A stretch of DNA of 64,000 nucleotides from Phytopseudomonas seleniipraecipitans (GTDB lineage Bacteria; Pseudomonadota; Gammaproteobacteria; Pseudomonadales; Pseudomonadaceae): NCBI RefSeq assembly GCF_900102335.1, contig NZ_FNBM01000001.1, positions 682,001-746,000 on the forward strand, written 5' to 3'. Positions 28,331 through 37,478 of this stretch are shown piece by piece. A model generated the notes under the pieces. The model had not been told where the DNA came from, made no database searches, and worked only from the letters and a program-made list of their open reading frames with translations. Every line of letters starts with the position of its first letter. Positions within the stretch are counted from its first letter, which is position 1. The position numbers were made by a program, and so were the translations under genes.

Positions 28331-28771
28331 ATGAGCCTTTACGGCGATTACGATTCACAGAACATCTTCGCCAAGATCATTCGCGGCGAGATGCCGTGCT
28401 ACAAGCTCTATGAAGATGACGATGTGCTGGTGTTCCTCGACCTGTTTCCGCAGTCCTATGGGCATACTCTGGTGATCCCCAAGCGCGCCGAGGCGCGCAA
28501 TCTGCTCGAGATCGACGCCGACAACCTGACCCGGTTGACCCTGGCCGTGCAGAAGGTCGCCCGTGTGTTGGCCGACGAGCTCAAACCCGACGGCGTGCAG
28601 ATCGCCCAGTTCAATGGCGCGCCTGCCGGGCAGACGGTGTTTCACATCCACATGCACGTAATTCCGCGCTTCAGCGGTGACAAGCTCGACGCCCACGCCA
28701 GTGGCAAGGCCGAGCCAGCTGAGCTGGAGAAATTGCAGGCACGGCTGGTGGCGCGGTTTCAAGAGGCTTGA
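28331..28771 (+). CDS. HIT family nucleotide-binding hydrolase
   Basis: A 146-residue HIT protein with N-terminal IFAKIIRGEMPCYKLYEDDDVLVFLDLFP, the GHTLVIPKRA strand, and the catalytic histidine triad HIHMHVIPR near residue 100. Bacterial HIT (HINT-type) proteins hydrolyse AMP-linked substrates such as AMP-lysine or aminoacyl-AMP. Starts 73 bp after the MHS transporter on the same strand, possibly co-transcribed. GGAGAAG precedes the ATG. Confidence 0.94.
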   Translation: MSLYGDYDSQNIFAKIIRGEMPCYKLYEDDDVLVFLDLFPQSYGHTLVIPKRAEARNLLEIDADNLTRLTLAVQKVARVLADELKPDGVQIAQFNGAPAGQTVFHIHMHVIPRFSGDKLDAHASGKAEPAELEKLQARLVARFQEA

Positions 28772-28812
28772 GACGGCGCCCTGATTCGGCAGGCTGAAAC
28801 ACACTGGAAGAT

Positions 28813-28892
28813 GCACAACCGTTGATGGGTATAGGTGCGCTCAACGCCATCCTGTGAAAGCGCTCTTGAAGGCTTCAGGTGCCACCGCTTCA
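28813..28892. repeat. Direct repeat, copy 1
   Basis: About 80 bp containing CAACCGTTGATGGGTAT, GCGCTCAACGCCATCC and TGTGAAAGCG, matching copy 2 at 28986-29067 with scattered changes. Between the copies lies GTAGGGTGGACAACG facing TCTTGTCCACC, another frequent pseudomonad intergenic motif. No gene lies in this gap between the HIT gene and the EamA gene. Confidence 0.6.
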
Positions 28893-28985
28893 TGCCGTAG
28901 GGTGGACAACGCTCTTCTTGTCCACCACTGCGATCACGAGCAATGAGCGGATCGGGCTGCGAAGCGCCGCTACCCATCACGGTCA

Positions 28986-29067
28986 TATGCGCAACCGTTG
29001 ATGGGTATCGCCGCGCTCAACGCCATCCCGTGAAAGCGGTCTTCAAGGGTTCACGCGACGCCGCTTC
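28986..29067. repeat. Direct repeat, copy 2
   Basis: Second copy of the 80-bp repeat; its right end runs over the stop codon of the EamA transporter gene by about 20 bases. That overlap means the repeat contributes the last codons of the protein, or that the similarity there is coincidental. Confidence 0.55.
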
Positions 29068-29978
29068 AGCCACTGGCTCAACCACTCGTAACCGCTGACC
29101 ATCACGATGCCGCTGAGCACCAGCAAAGCGCCGACGATGAAGCTGGTTTCCAGCGGCTCGCCCAGCAGCCACACGCCAAACACGATGCCGAACATGGGCG
29201 TCATGAACGACAGCACTCCAAGCCGCGAGGCGAGGTAATTGCGCAGCAGCCAGAACCAGGCCAGGAAACTGGCAAACGATACCAATAGCGCCTGGAATAC
29301 CAGGCCGCCCAATGCAATGGGTGTCGGGTTGAAGCGCAATTGGCCGGTGAGGGTGGACACCAGCATCAACAGCAGGAAACCGCCGAGCAACTGATACAGC
29401 AACGTCTGCGTGACCGGGGCACTGGACAGCCGTGAGCAGCGCACCACCACGGTGGTGGCGCCCCAGGCCATCGCGCCGAGCAGGCCTAGCACGTCACCGA
29501 ACATCTGCTGGCCGGCGTCTCGTGTTTCACGTTCAGGCTCACCCCCAGCGAAAGACACCACGATGCCGATGAACGCCACGCCGATGCCCAGCCACTGGAG
29601 GGGTTTCAGGCGCTCGGCCGGCAGCCGCCAGTGCAGCCCAAGGGCGGCGAAAATCGGTGCGGTGTAGAGGAAAATCACCATGTGCGACGCGCTGGTGTGG
29701 CGCAGGCCTTCTCCGACCAGCATGAACTCCAGGGCAAATAGAAACCCCACCATCAGGCCGGGCCGCCAGTTGCCTTCGCGCAACGACAGGCCGTCTCGGC
29801 GCCAGACCATCAGCAGCCCGACCAGCACGGCAGCGATGCCCGAGCGCAGGGCAAGCATCATCACTGGCGCGACGTCGTCGGCAGCGGCCTTGAGCACCAC
29901 CTGCTGCATGCCCCAGATCATGCACAGCCCGACCATCATGGCGCCGGCCAACCCGTCGATGTTCTTGCGCGTGTCCAT
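29043..29978 (-). CDS. EamA/DMT family transporter
   Basis: A 311-residue drug/metabolite transporter with ten predicted membrane helices in two EamA repeats (GLCMIWGMQQVVLKAAADD near the N-terminus; LLGAMAWGATTVVVR opening the second half). Family members export amino acids or other small metabolites. ATG at 29978 chosen at the family N-terminus; the longer frame extends into the divergent regulator gene. Divergent from an AraC regulator 102 bp away, the usual arrangement for such pairs. Confidence 0.9.
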   Translation of the reverse strand: MDTRKNIDGLAGAMMVGLCMIWGMQQVVLKAAADDVAPVMMLALRSGIAAVLVGLLMVWRRDGLSLREGNWRPGLMVGFLFALEFMLVGEGLRHTSASHMVIFLYTAPIFAALGLHWRLPAERLKPLQWLGIGVAFIGIVVSFAGGEPERETRDAGQQMFGDVLGLLGAMAWGATTVVVRCSRLSSAPVTQTLLYQLLGGFLLLMLVSTLTGQLRFNPTPIALGGLVFQALLVSFASFLAWFWLLRNYLASRLGVLSFMTPMFGIVFGVWLLGEPLETSFIVGALLVLSGIVMVSGYEWLSQWLKRRRVNP

Positions 29979-30080
29979 GTTGAACTCTGCCCGTGAAGTT
30001 GAATGACCATTATGGTGCTGGCGATTTCTGTTGATATAGTTCAAAACCGACAGTGCATAGCGGTTATCCGCCAGTTCGCA

Positions 30081-30881
30081 ATGAAGAGCCAACAACCGCT
30101 TCTGCAAATCCCTCCCTTTAGCGACGCGCTGCCCGCGCCGCTGTTCTTTCGCACGGCCAGCGTGCCGGCGCATGCGACTTACCCACGCCATCGCCACGCC
30201 TGGGGTGAGTTCGTCTATGCCTTCAGCGGTGTGATGGAGATCGAGGTGGCGGGGCGGCATTACCTGGCACCGCCGCAATATGGCATCTGGCTGCCGCCGG
30301 ATCTGGAGCACATCGGCTTCAACCGGCATGAGGCGTGTCACTGCTCGGTGTATGTCGCGCCCGAGCACTGCACCGGGTTGCCTACCGAGCCCTGTGCGCT
30401 GAGCCTGAGCCCGCTGGTGCGTGCCTTGCTCGATGATTTGCGCGAGTTCCCTGGTGACGCCGAGCGCCAGGCCGAGCATGCACGGCAGCTGCAGTTACTG
30501 CTCGACAAGCTGGCACGCGCACCCAAGGTAGGCAGCTACCTGCCCAGCTCCAGCGACTCGCTGCTGGAACCGGTTTTGCGACAACTGGCCGGCAACCCCG
30601 CCGATACGCGCTCGCTGGCCCAGCTGGCCAGCCTCGCGAACACCACCGAACGCACCCTGATGCGCCGTTGCCAGCGCGATTTGGGCATGTCGTTCGCGCA
30701 ATGGCGCCAGCGCCTGCGTGTGGTCGCAGCGCTGGCGGAGCTGGAACGCGGGCGTACCGTGGAGGCCATCGCGCTGGATCTGGGTTACAGCAGCGCTTCG
30801 GCGTTCATCGGCATGTTCCGTCGGCTGATGGGCGTGTCACCCGATGAATACCGCAAGGGCAACCTGCCGCGGCAGCAGTAG
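30081..30881 (+). CDS. AraC family transcriptional regulator (cupin sensor)
   Basis: 266 residues: N-terminal cupin-type sensor domain (HRHAWGEFVYAFSGVMEIEV, PPDLEHIGFN) and a C-terminal AraC DNA-binding domain (SLAQLASLANTTERTLMRRC, then VEAIALDLGYSSASAFIGMF and LMGVSPDEYR). Different subclass from the AraC protein at 24.6 kb. Divergent orientation suggests control of the EamA exporter. The ATG at 30081 fits the family start better than upstream codons. Confidence 0.92.
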   Translation: MKSQQPLLQIPPFSDALPAPLFFRTASVPAHATYPRHRHAWGEFVYAFSGVMEIEVAGRHYLAPPQYGIWLPPDLEHIGFNRHEACHCSVYVAPEHCTGLPTEPCALSLSPLVRALLDDLREFPGDAERQAEHARQLQLLLDKLARAPKVGSYLPSSSDSLLEPVLRQLAGNPADTRSLAQLASLANTTERTLMRRCQRDLGMSFAQWRQRLRVVAALAELERGRTVEAIALDLGYSSASAFIGMFRRLMGVSPDEYRKGNLPRQQ

Positions 30882-30988
30882 TCGCCACGCGGAAATATCC
30901 CGGTGAGTCCCGGCAGGATTTATGGCACTGTCATGGCCATGTGCTGGTCATACCCGACACTTCACTGTGCTTCCCATGGAGGGAACCC

Positions 30989-31414
30989 ATGCGTTCGATC
31001 TTTGCCGTATTGCCGCTGCTGGCTCTGGCCGGTTGCTCCTCGTATCAGGCTGACCCCGACCAGGTAACGGCTGTGCCGGCTGATCGCCTGCTGGGCTATC
31101 AGACGCCCGTCAACGGCGGTGGTGAGGTGGTGGTCACCCGCGATCTCGGCTTGATGGGCGGTGGCTGCTATGTGGCCGTGCTGGTCGACCGCAAGGTGGC
31201 TGCGCGCATCGCGGTTGGTGAAGAGGCGCGCTTCCAGGTGCCTGCCGGCAATCGCATCCTTGGCATCACGGCCGATAAACAGGATGAAACCCTGTGCGGC
31301 AAGGGCCGTTTGAATCGGGAAGTGGCCGTGAAGGTCGAGCCGGGCGGCAAGGCGGATCTGCGTATCATCAGCCAGAACCAAGGCGGCTTCGATATCAGGC
31401 CCATGGAGAAATAA
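30989..31414 (+). CDS. Small lipoprotein of unknown function
   Basis: 141 residues with lipoprotein signal MRSIFAVLPLLALAGC, lipobox LAGC, and Ser after the Cys. The mature part is mostly beta (GEVVVTRDLGLMGGGCYVAVLVDRK pattern), with two further Cys (GGGCYV, ETLCGK) that may pair. GGAGGG lies before the ATG. No named family recognised. Lies on the same strand as the following frameshifted monooxygenase. Confidence 0.82.
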   Translation: MRSIFAVLPLLALAGCSSYQADPDQVTAVPADRLLGYQTPVNGGGEVVVTRDLGLMGGGCYVAVLVDRKVAARIAVGEEARFQVPAGNRILGITADKQDETLCGKGRLNREVAVKVEPGGKADLRIISQNQGGFDIRPMEK

Positions 31415-31488
31415 GCGGTCGTCGCCAGTTTCGAAGGGCGTTGGAGCAGGTAGAATTCTCGCCGGATTTGTCAGGTAAGGGACAGCCT

Positions 31489-32803
31489 GTGAAGGATTTA
31501 TCCATTGCAATCGTAGGTGCAGGCACCGCGGGGCTGGCGACGGCGATATTGCTGGCTCGTCAGGGCTGGCGGGTCGAGGTGTTGGAGCGCGTACCCAGCT
31601 TGCAGCCGGTCGGTGCCGAGGATTCTGCTCCAGCCCTCCGGGCTTGCCGTTTTACGTGAGCTTGGGTTGTTCGACGAATGCACCGGGCTGGGCGCGCCGG
31701 TCGCTCGGCTGTTTGGCACATCTGCCTGCGGCAAGCGGGTGATTCTCGATACTCAGTACCAACATTGGCAGCCAGGGAGTTACGGCCTGGGCATCCATCG
31801 AGGCGTGCTGATGCAGGCGTTGTTGGAAGCTGCCAAAAGCGCAGGCGTGGTGATTCGTACCGGCGTCAGCATTGCTCGCTTTCAGCAGACCGTGCAGGGC
31901 GTCACCCTGTTCGCCACTGTTGAAGGAACGGTTGAGCAACCCTACGGTGATTACGGCGCGCTGATTCTTGCCGACGGCACGCGGTCACATTTGCGCGCGC
32001 AGATGCGCGTGCGTCAATGGGTGAGGCCCTATCCCTGGGGTGCACTCTGGAGCATCGTACCGACCCCTGCGGATGCCGACTCGACCGACTTGCGGCAGTG
32101 GTACCGGGGCTGCTCGCAGATGTTCGGTATCATGCCCACCGGGCGAACCCATGAGGCGCCCGAGCAACGTGTCAGCAGCCTGTTCTGGAGTTTGCCAACA
32201 GCCGGCTATGCTGCCTGGTGCGAAGCCGGCCTTGGCGCCTGGAAAAACAGCGTGACACAGCTCGCCGGGCCTCAGGCCGATGCTTTTCTCGCCCACGTTC
32301 ACTCACCGGCGCAACTCACCCTGGCTACTTACGCTGATGTACGCATGCAGCAGTGGCACGACTGCCGTGTGTTGGCCATCGGCGACTGCGCGCATGCTAT
32401 GAGCCCACAGCTGGGGCAGGGCGCCAACATGGCGTTGGTGGACGCAGCGGCCCTCGCCGCCGCCTTGCGGCGCGGCACCTCGGGTGATCTACCGGCAGAT
32501 TGGCCAGCGGTGTTTGCCAGCTACGCCAAAACGCGTCGCCAGCACCTGCGCTATTACCGCCAGGCCAGCCGGCTGCTGACGCCCTTGTTCCAGTCCAACA
32601 GTGCGGCGCTGGCTGTGCTGCGTGACAGCGCACTGTTTCTGGCCCGGCATCTGCCCATGGGGCGCAATCATGCGGTCACCACCCTGGTAGGCGGGCGTAC
32701 GGGCTGGCTGTTCGGCCGTACGCCCGACACCTCGTTGCATGTCTGGCGGCACGACAGCTCGTTGCGACCACCCGATCAGCCAGCCGCTTCAGTTGCCGAT
32801 TGA
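31489..32803 (+). pseudogene. FAD-dependent monooxygenase, frameshifted
   Basis: Encodes a group A flavin monooxygenase (UbiH/salicylate hydroxylase type) split by one frameshift. Frame 1 from the GTG at 31489 (AAGGGA upstream) gives SIAIVGAGTAGLATAILLAR, the FAD-binding GxGxxG, up to LQPVGAED. The rest is in the +1 frame: ILLQPSGLAVLRELGLF through the second FAD motif IGDCAHAMSPQLGQGANMAL. One extra base near 31617-31623 (GCCGAGGATT where GCCGGGATT would read VGAGILL) explains the shift. Either a recent inactivating mutation or a sequencing error; the remainder is intact. The 3' end overlaps the convergent MFS gene by 28 bp. Confidence 0.85.
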
Positions 32804-33975
32804 ACCTTCCACGCCCAGGCGAAGATCGCCAGGCCAGCCAGCGCGGTCACCGCGCCGATATATCCCGTCGAGGTCCAGCCGAACCCGGCGCTGATCGCCA
32901 AGCCGCCGAGCCACGGCCCGAGGGCGTTGGCGATATTGAAGGCCGCATGGTTAGAGGCCGCAGCGAGGGTCTGCGCGCCAGTTGCCACATCCATCAGGTG
33001 GGTCTGCAGGGCTGGCGACAACGCTGCGATTGTTCCGAGGGCAAGAATTGCCGGCAGCATGGTCCAGATCGACTGTGTGGCAGAGGGCAAGACCAGCAGC
33101 ACCAGCGCGCTCCACAACAGAATCCAGGCCACCGACTTGAATTGCAGGCGGTCGAACAGCCAGCCGCCCGCCATGTTGCCAAGGATGCAGCCGACGCCGA
33201 ACACCGCCATGGCTACGGGGATCATGCCCGGGTTGACCTGGGTGACTTCCAGCAGCGTCGGGGCCATGTAGCTGAATACGCAGAACATCCCGGCGAAGCC
33301 GATCGAGCCGATGCCCAGCGCCAGCCAGATGGGCGCGCGGTTAAAGGCGCGCAATTCGTTGATCGGGCTGCTGCGTACCTCGTTGCGGTCGACCGGCAGG
33401 AAGATCGCCACCATCGCCACGGTGAGCAGGGCGATTACGCTGACCAGGGCGAAAGCGTAGCGCCAACTCATGCTCTGGCCCAGCCAGGTCGCCAGCGGGT
33501 TGCCGATCAGAATCGCCACGCTCAAGCCCATCAGCACCCGGCTGACCGCCTTGGCGCGCTTATGCGGCGGCGCCATGGAGGCCGCGACCAGCATGGCGAC
33601 GCCGAAGTAGGCGCCATGCGGCAGGCCGGCGAAAAACCGGAATACCAGCAGCGAGCTGTAATCAGGCGCGAGGGCGCTGGCGAGGTTGCCAACCGCGAAC
33701 ACGCCCATCAGCAACAGCAGCAGACTCTTGCGCAGTAGACGAGCGCCGAGCAGCGCCAGGATAGGCGCGCCGACCACCACGCCGAGGGCGTAGCTGCTGA
33801 TTACATGACCGACTTGCGGTTCGCTGACGTTCAGATCCTGCGCCACGTTGGGCATCAGGCCCATGATCGAGAACTCGCTGGTACCGATGGCGAAGCCGCC
33901 AAGCGCTAGCGCCAATTCGATCAGCAGGATCGCGCCCGCGCTCAGGCGTGTGGCGTCGTGGGCTGGGCCACTCAT
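32776..33975 (-). CDS. MFS transporter, DHA1 (AraJ/sugar efflux-like)
   Basis: A 399-residue twelve-helix exporter. Helix 1 ALALGGFAIGTSEFSIMGLMP and helix 4-5 FRFFAGLPHGAYFGVAMLVAA are characteristic of the YdhP/AraJ/NepI-like DHA1 branch. Substrates of such proteins include arabinose, nucleosides or drugs and cannot be told from sequence. Its 3' end overlaps the 3' end of the monooxygenase gene on the other strand. Confidence 0.9.
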   Translation of the reverse strand: MSGPAHDATRLSAGAILLIELALALGGFAIGTSEFSIMGLMPNVAQDLNVSEPQVGHVISSYALGVVVGAPILALLGARLLRKSLLLLLMGVFAVGNLASALAPDYSSLLVFRFFAGLPHGAYFGVAMLVAASMAPPHKRAKAVSRVLMGLSVAILIGNPLATWLGQSMSWRYAFALVSVIALLTVAMVAIFLPVDRNEVRSSPINELRAFNRAPIWLALGIGSIGFAGMFCVFSYMAPTLLEVTQVNPGMIPVAMAVFGVGCILGNMAGGWLFDRLQFKSVAWILLWSALVLLVLPSATQSIWTMLPAILALGTIAALSPALQTHLMDVATGAQTLAAASNHAAFNIANALGPWLGGLAISAGFGWTSTGYIGAVTALAGLAIFAWAWKVQSATEAAG

Positions 33976-34063
33976 GTGTCTACCTCGATAACGTGGAGCG
34001 AATCAGGCGGGGCATTATTCACGCAAAGATGCGCCGAGAGAACTGCTTTGTGGGCAGCTTCGT

Positions 34064-34795
34064 TCAGCGATAGCGCTGCAGGATGGCCTCGAATTCGCCG
34101 TCCTGCTTCATCTCTTTCATAGCGCGCAACAGCTGCTGGGTGGGCACGTCGGGTGCATCACGCACCAGGCAGAAGGCCGGGTCGCTGGCCAGTTCGTGCA
34201 CCTCATAGAGTTTCTGCGCCGGGTCGTTGTGACGGTTGTGCCAGAGCAGCGCCAGTTCGTTGCTGATCGCATAATCGTAACGTCCGGCAGCGAGTTTGGT
34301 GAGTACCAGACCCTGGGTGCGCGCGTTGTCGCGCAGCAGCTTGCCAGACATGAACAGCGGATTCAGGCTTGGGTAGTAGAAGCCCAGCACGGTTCCGATG
34401 CGTTGCCGGGGGAGTTTTTCCGGTGTTATCGGCTCCCGGCGCCGGCTGACCACCAGATCACGCTGCACCATAAAGGGGATGCTCCACAGGTAATTGGGCG
34501 TTGCTTCGTTCAGCCACACCGGACTCGCGTAGCAGCGCACATCGATTTCGTTGTGCAGTTGGGTGTGTTGTACACGCAAACGGGGCATCACCAGCAGCTC
34601 GGCGCGTCGGCCGAGCTTTTCTGCCAGGCGCATGGGCAGGTCGTAGAGGATGCCGCCGACAGCTTTGCCGTTGCGGATATCCACCAGTGGCATCACCCCG
34701 CTTTCGGTTATCGAGAAGCGCAGCGGGCGTTCCTCGGCAACGCAGCTGAGGCTCAGCAGGACAAGCGCAGCGACGATGGTCTGGACAGGGGACAT
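34064..34795 (-). CDS. Periplasmic solute-binding protein (family 3-like)
   Basis: 243 residues with a signal peptide ending near SLSCVAEE. The fold signature of SBP family 3 is present: LRFSITESGVMPLVDIRNGKAVGGILYDL, LRVQHTQLHNEIDVRCY, then RIGTVLGFYYPSL and LAAGRYDYAISNE. Stand-alone binding proteins of this type are common in Pseudomonas and may act as sensors rather than transporter subunits; no ABC genes are adjacent. Two possible starts exist (34795 and 34819); neither has a strong ribosome-binding site. Confidence 0.85.
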   Translation of the reverse strand: MSPVQTIVAALVLLSLSCVAEERPLRFSITESGVMPLVDIRNGKAVGGILYDLPMRLAEKLGRRAELLVMPRLRVQHTQLHNEIDVRCYASPVWLNEATPNYLWSIPFMVQRDLVVSRRREPITPEKLPRQRIGTVLGFYYPSLNPLFMSGKLLRDNARTQGLVLTKLAAGRYDYAISNELALLWHNRHNDPAQKLYEVHELASDPAFCLVRDAPDVPTQQLLRAMKEMKQDGEFEAILQRYR

Positions 34796-34956
34796 GAGAC
34801 GAACCAGGCAAGATGACATGGTGTCAGACAGCGTAGGTGGTTCACAGTTGGCTCGCTGGCAGGCTGTCGCCACAACGTGACTCACCGGTTGCAGCGCACT
34901 GCAGCTTCAGATTACTGTTTTAAAAGGATTTTTAAGTAGGTCGATTGAGTCAGTTA

Positions 34957-34976
34957 ATTGAAACCATGGTTTCAAT
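34957..34976. promoter_or_regulatory. Perfect 20-bp palindrome upstream of ahpC
   Basis: ATTGAAACCATGGTTTCAAT is fully self-complementary and lies 72 bp before the ahpC start codon in an AT-rich stretch. It does not look like the spaced OxyR motif. A TACTAT hexamer at 35004-35009 could be the -10 element, placing the palindrome near or upstream of the -35 region, suitable for an activator or repressor dimer. Confidence 0.55.
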
Positions 34977-35048
34977 CAATGGGCTCTTTGGTCCGGATGG
35001 GGCTACTATCTGCCCTGTAAATTTTTCAACCCTCGCAGGAGTTCACAG

Positions 35049-35612
35049 ATGTCTTTGATTAACACCCAAGTTCAGCCGTTCAAGGTCAATGCATTCCACA
35101 ACGGTAAATTCATCGAAGTCACCGAAGAAAGCCTGAAAGGCAAGTGGTCGGTACTGATCTTCATGCCGGCAGCTTTCACCTTCAACTGCCCAACCGAGAT
35201 CGAAGACGCTGCCAACAACTACGAAGCCTTCCAGAAGGCTGGTGCTGAAGTGTACATCGTCACCACTGACACTCATTTCTCGCACAAGGTATGGCACGAG
35301 ACTTCTCCGGCTGTCGGCAAGGCTCAGTTCCCGCTGATCGGCGACCCGACTCACCAGCTGACCAACGCATTCGGCGTGCACATCGCTGAAGAAGGTCTGG
35401 CACTGCGCGGTACGTTCGTGATCAACCCGGAAGGCCAGATCAAGACCGTCGAAATCCACTCCAACGAGATCGCTCGTGACGTGGCCGAGACCCTGCGCAA
35501 GCTGCAAGCCGCTCAGTACACCGCTGCCCACCCGGGCGAAGTGTGCCCAGCCAAGTGGAAAGAAGGTGCCCAGACTCTGGCTCCTTCCCTGGACCTGGTC
35601 GGCAAGATCTAA
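35049..35612 (+). CDS. ahpC: Alkyl hydroperoxide reductase subunit C (peroxiredoxin)
   Basis: 187 residues, full length for AhpC. The peroxidatic Cys is in PAAFTFNCPTEIED (about residue 47-48) and the resolving Cys in HPGEVCPAKW (about 166). It reduces H2O2, organic peroxides and peroxynitrite in the cytoplasm, recycled by AhpF. AGGAG lies before the ATG. Codon choice looks like that of a highly expressed gene. A palindrome upstream is a candidate control site and ahpF follows after a 246-bp gap containing a repeat element. Confidence 0.98.
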   Translation: MSLINTQVQPFKVNAFHNGKFIEVTEESLKGKWSVLIFMPAAFTFNCPTEIEDAANNYEAFQKAGAEVYIVTTDTHFSHKVWHETSPAVGKAQFPLIGDPTHQLTNAFGVHIAEEGLALRGTFVINPEGQIKTVEIHSNEIARDVAETLRKLQAAQYTAAHPGEVCPAKWKEGAQTLAPSLDLVGKI

Positions 35613-35620
35613 AAACGGCC

Positions 35621-35743
35621 GGGAAACTACTGCGCGTCGCTGATGCTGCGTTGAAATCAGGCTCGGGCTCGTCATTTACAGCTCGTAAACTCCTCGCCCG
35701 AGCCTGATCTCGCCTTGCCTCAACACCGCTCGCTACGTTTCCC
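35621..35743. repeat. Large hairpin repeat element between ahpC and ahpF
   Basis: A 123-bp nested inverted repeat. Outer ends are GGGAAAC and GTTTCCC; the main stem is a perfect 13 bp (ATCAGGCTCGGGC at 35656-35668 with its complement at 35696-35708); the loop carries a small TTTAC/GTAAA hairpin. Elements with this CATTTACA-GTAAACTC loop recur in gammaproteobacterial intergenic regions, as I recall. It could attenuate or process the ahpC-ahpF transcript and so favour ahpC. Confidence 0.7.
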
Positions 35744-35858
35744 AATCCGTTTTACGCGCTGATCAAATCAACAACTGATTTTGGAAGCGCGCCCGAACGC
35801 CCGGGCGTAACCCGTCCGGGCGTTTTATTGCCCGAATTTCGTCATTGAGGACCCGTAT

Positions 35859-37412
35859 ATGTTGGACGCAACCCTTAAAACCCAGTTGAAGGCGTACCTG
35901 GAAAAGGTCAGCCAGCCGTTCGAGATCGTCGCGTCCCTCGATGACAGCGACAAATCTCAGGAGCTCAAAGGCCTGCTCGACGATATCGTCAGCCTGACCG
36001 ACAAGATCACCCTGAAGACTGACGGCACCGACGCTCGCGTGCCGTCGTTCGCCCTGAATCGCCCGAACGGCAACATCAGCCTGCGCTTCGCCGGCCTGCC
36101 GATGGGGCATGAGTTCACCTCGCTGGTGCTGGCCCTGCTGCAAGTCGGTGGCCACCCGTCGAAGCTGGCGGCTGAAGTGATCGAGCAGATCAGCAGCCTT
36201 GAAGGTGAGTTCAACTTCGAGACCTACTTCTCGCTGTCCTGCCAGAACTGCCCGGACGTGGTGCAGGCGCTGAACCTGATGGCCGTGCTCAACCCGAACA
36301 TCCGTCACGTCGCCATCGACGGCGCGCTGTTCCAGGATGAAGTCGAGTCCCGGCAGATCATGTCGGTACCGAGCATCTACCTGAACGGCGAACTGTTCGG
36401 TCAGGGCCGTATGGACGCCGAGCAGATCCTCGCCAAGATCGACACCGGCGCTTCAGCCCGTGACGCTGCCAAGCTCAATGCCAAGGACGCCTTCGATGTG
36501 CTGGTTATCGGTGGTGGCCCGGCGGGTGCTGCAGCAGCCATCTATGCTGCGCGTAAAGGCATCCGTACCGGTGTTGCAGCCGAGCGTTTCGGCGGTCAGG
36601 TGCTGGACACCATGGCCATCGAGAACTTCATCTCGGTGCAGGAAACCGAAGGCCCGAAACTGGCCCGCGCCCTGGAAGAGCACGTCAAGCAGTACGATGT
36701 CGACATCATGAACCTGCAGCGCGCCAGCGCGCTGATCCCGGCGTCCAGCGCCGGCGGCCTGCACGAAGTGAAGTTCGAGAGCGGTGCGAGCCTGAAGGCC
36801 AAGACCGTGATCCTCTCTACCGGCGCACGCTGGAGAGAGATGAACGTGCCGGGCGAGCAGGAGTACCGCAACAAGGGCGTGGCGTACTGCCCGCATTGCG
36901 ACGGCCCGCTGTTCAAAGGCAAGCGCGTTGCGGTCGTTGGTGGTGGTAACTCCGGTGTGGAAGCGGCCATCGACCTGGCCGGTATCGTCGCCCACGTTAC
37001 CCTGCTCGAGTTCGACAGCAAGCTGCGTGCTGACGCGGTGCTGCAGAAAAAGCTCTACAGCCTGCCGAACGTCAAGGTGATCACCAGCGCCCTGACCAGT
37101 GAAGTGAAAGGCGATGGTCAGAAGGTCACTGGCCTGGTCTACAAGGATCGCAACTCCGACGAGTTCGTCCCGTTGGAGCTGGAAGGCATCTTCGTGCAGA
37201 TCGGCCTGTTGCCGAACTCCGAATGGCTGAAAGGTTCGGTGGAGCTGTCCGATCGCGGCGAGATCATCGTCGACGCTCGTGGCGAAACGTCGCTGCCGGG
37301 CATCTTCGCTGCCGGTGACGTGACCACCGTGCCGTACAAGCAGATCGTCATCGCCATGGGTGAAGGTTCGAAAGCGTCGTTGAGCGCCTTCGACCACCTG
37401 ATCCGCAGCTGA
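35859..37412 (+). CDS. ahpF: Alkyl hydroperoxide reductase subunit F
   Basis: A 517-residue flavoprotein disulfide reductase. The N-terminal tandem thioredoxin fold domain has its CxxC in [13 protein letters not shown] (about 129-132). FAD-binding [17 protein letters not shown] begins near 214, the redox-active [10 protein letters not shown] near 345, the NAD(P)H site [15 protein letters not shown] near 359, and GIFAAGDVT near the C-terminus. It passes electrons from NADH to AhpC. Ends in a strong terminator. Confidence 0.98.
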   Translation: MLDATLKTQLKAYLEKVSQPFEIVASLDDSDKSQELKGLLDDIVSLTDKITLKTDGTDARVPSFALNRPNGNISLRFAGLPMGHEFTSLVLALLQVGGHPSKLAAEVIEQISSLEGEFNFETYFSLSCQNCPDVVQALNLMAVLNPNIRHVAIDGALFQDEVESRQIMSVPSIYLNGELFGQGRMDAEQILAKIDTGASARDAAKLNAKDAFDVLVIGGGPAGAAAAIYAARKGIRTGVAAERFGGQVLDTMAIENFISVQETEGPKLARALEEHVKQYDVDIMNLQRASALIPASSAGGLHEVKFESGASLKAKTVILSTGARWREMNVPGEQEYRNKGVAYCPHCDGPLFKGKRVAVVGGGNSGVEAAIDLAGIVAHVTLLEFDSKLRADAVLQKKLYSLPNVKVITSALTSEVKGDGQKVTGLVYKDRNSDEFVPLELEGIFVQIGLLPNSEWLKGSVELSDRGEIIVDARGETSLPGIFAAGDVTTVPYKQIVIAMGEGSKASLSAFDHLIRS

Positions 37413-37430
37413 TCGATTGCAACGCACTGA

Positions 37431-37458
37431 AAACGGGCCCAATCGGGCCCGTTTTTTT
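37431..37458 (+). terminator. Intrinsic terminator of ahpF
   Basis: Stem AACGGGCCC/GGGCCCGTT, loop AATC, then a seven-T tract, 19 bp after the ahpF stop. It may also serve the convergent gene at 37479-37874. Confidence 0.93.
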
Positions 37459-37478
37459 ATGCCTGTGACACGCCGTGG

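Noticed and set aside
31489..32803. Programmed frameshift in the monooxygenase gene
   Set aside because: There is no slippery heptamer or downstream pseudoknot at the shift site, and this enzyme family does not use recoding.
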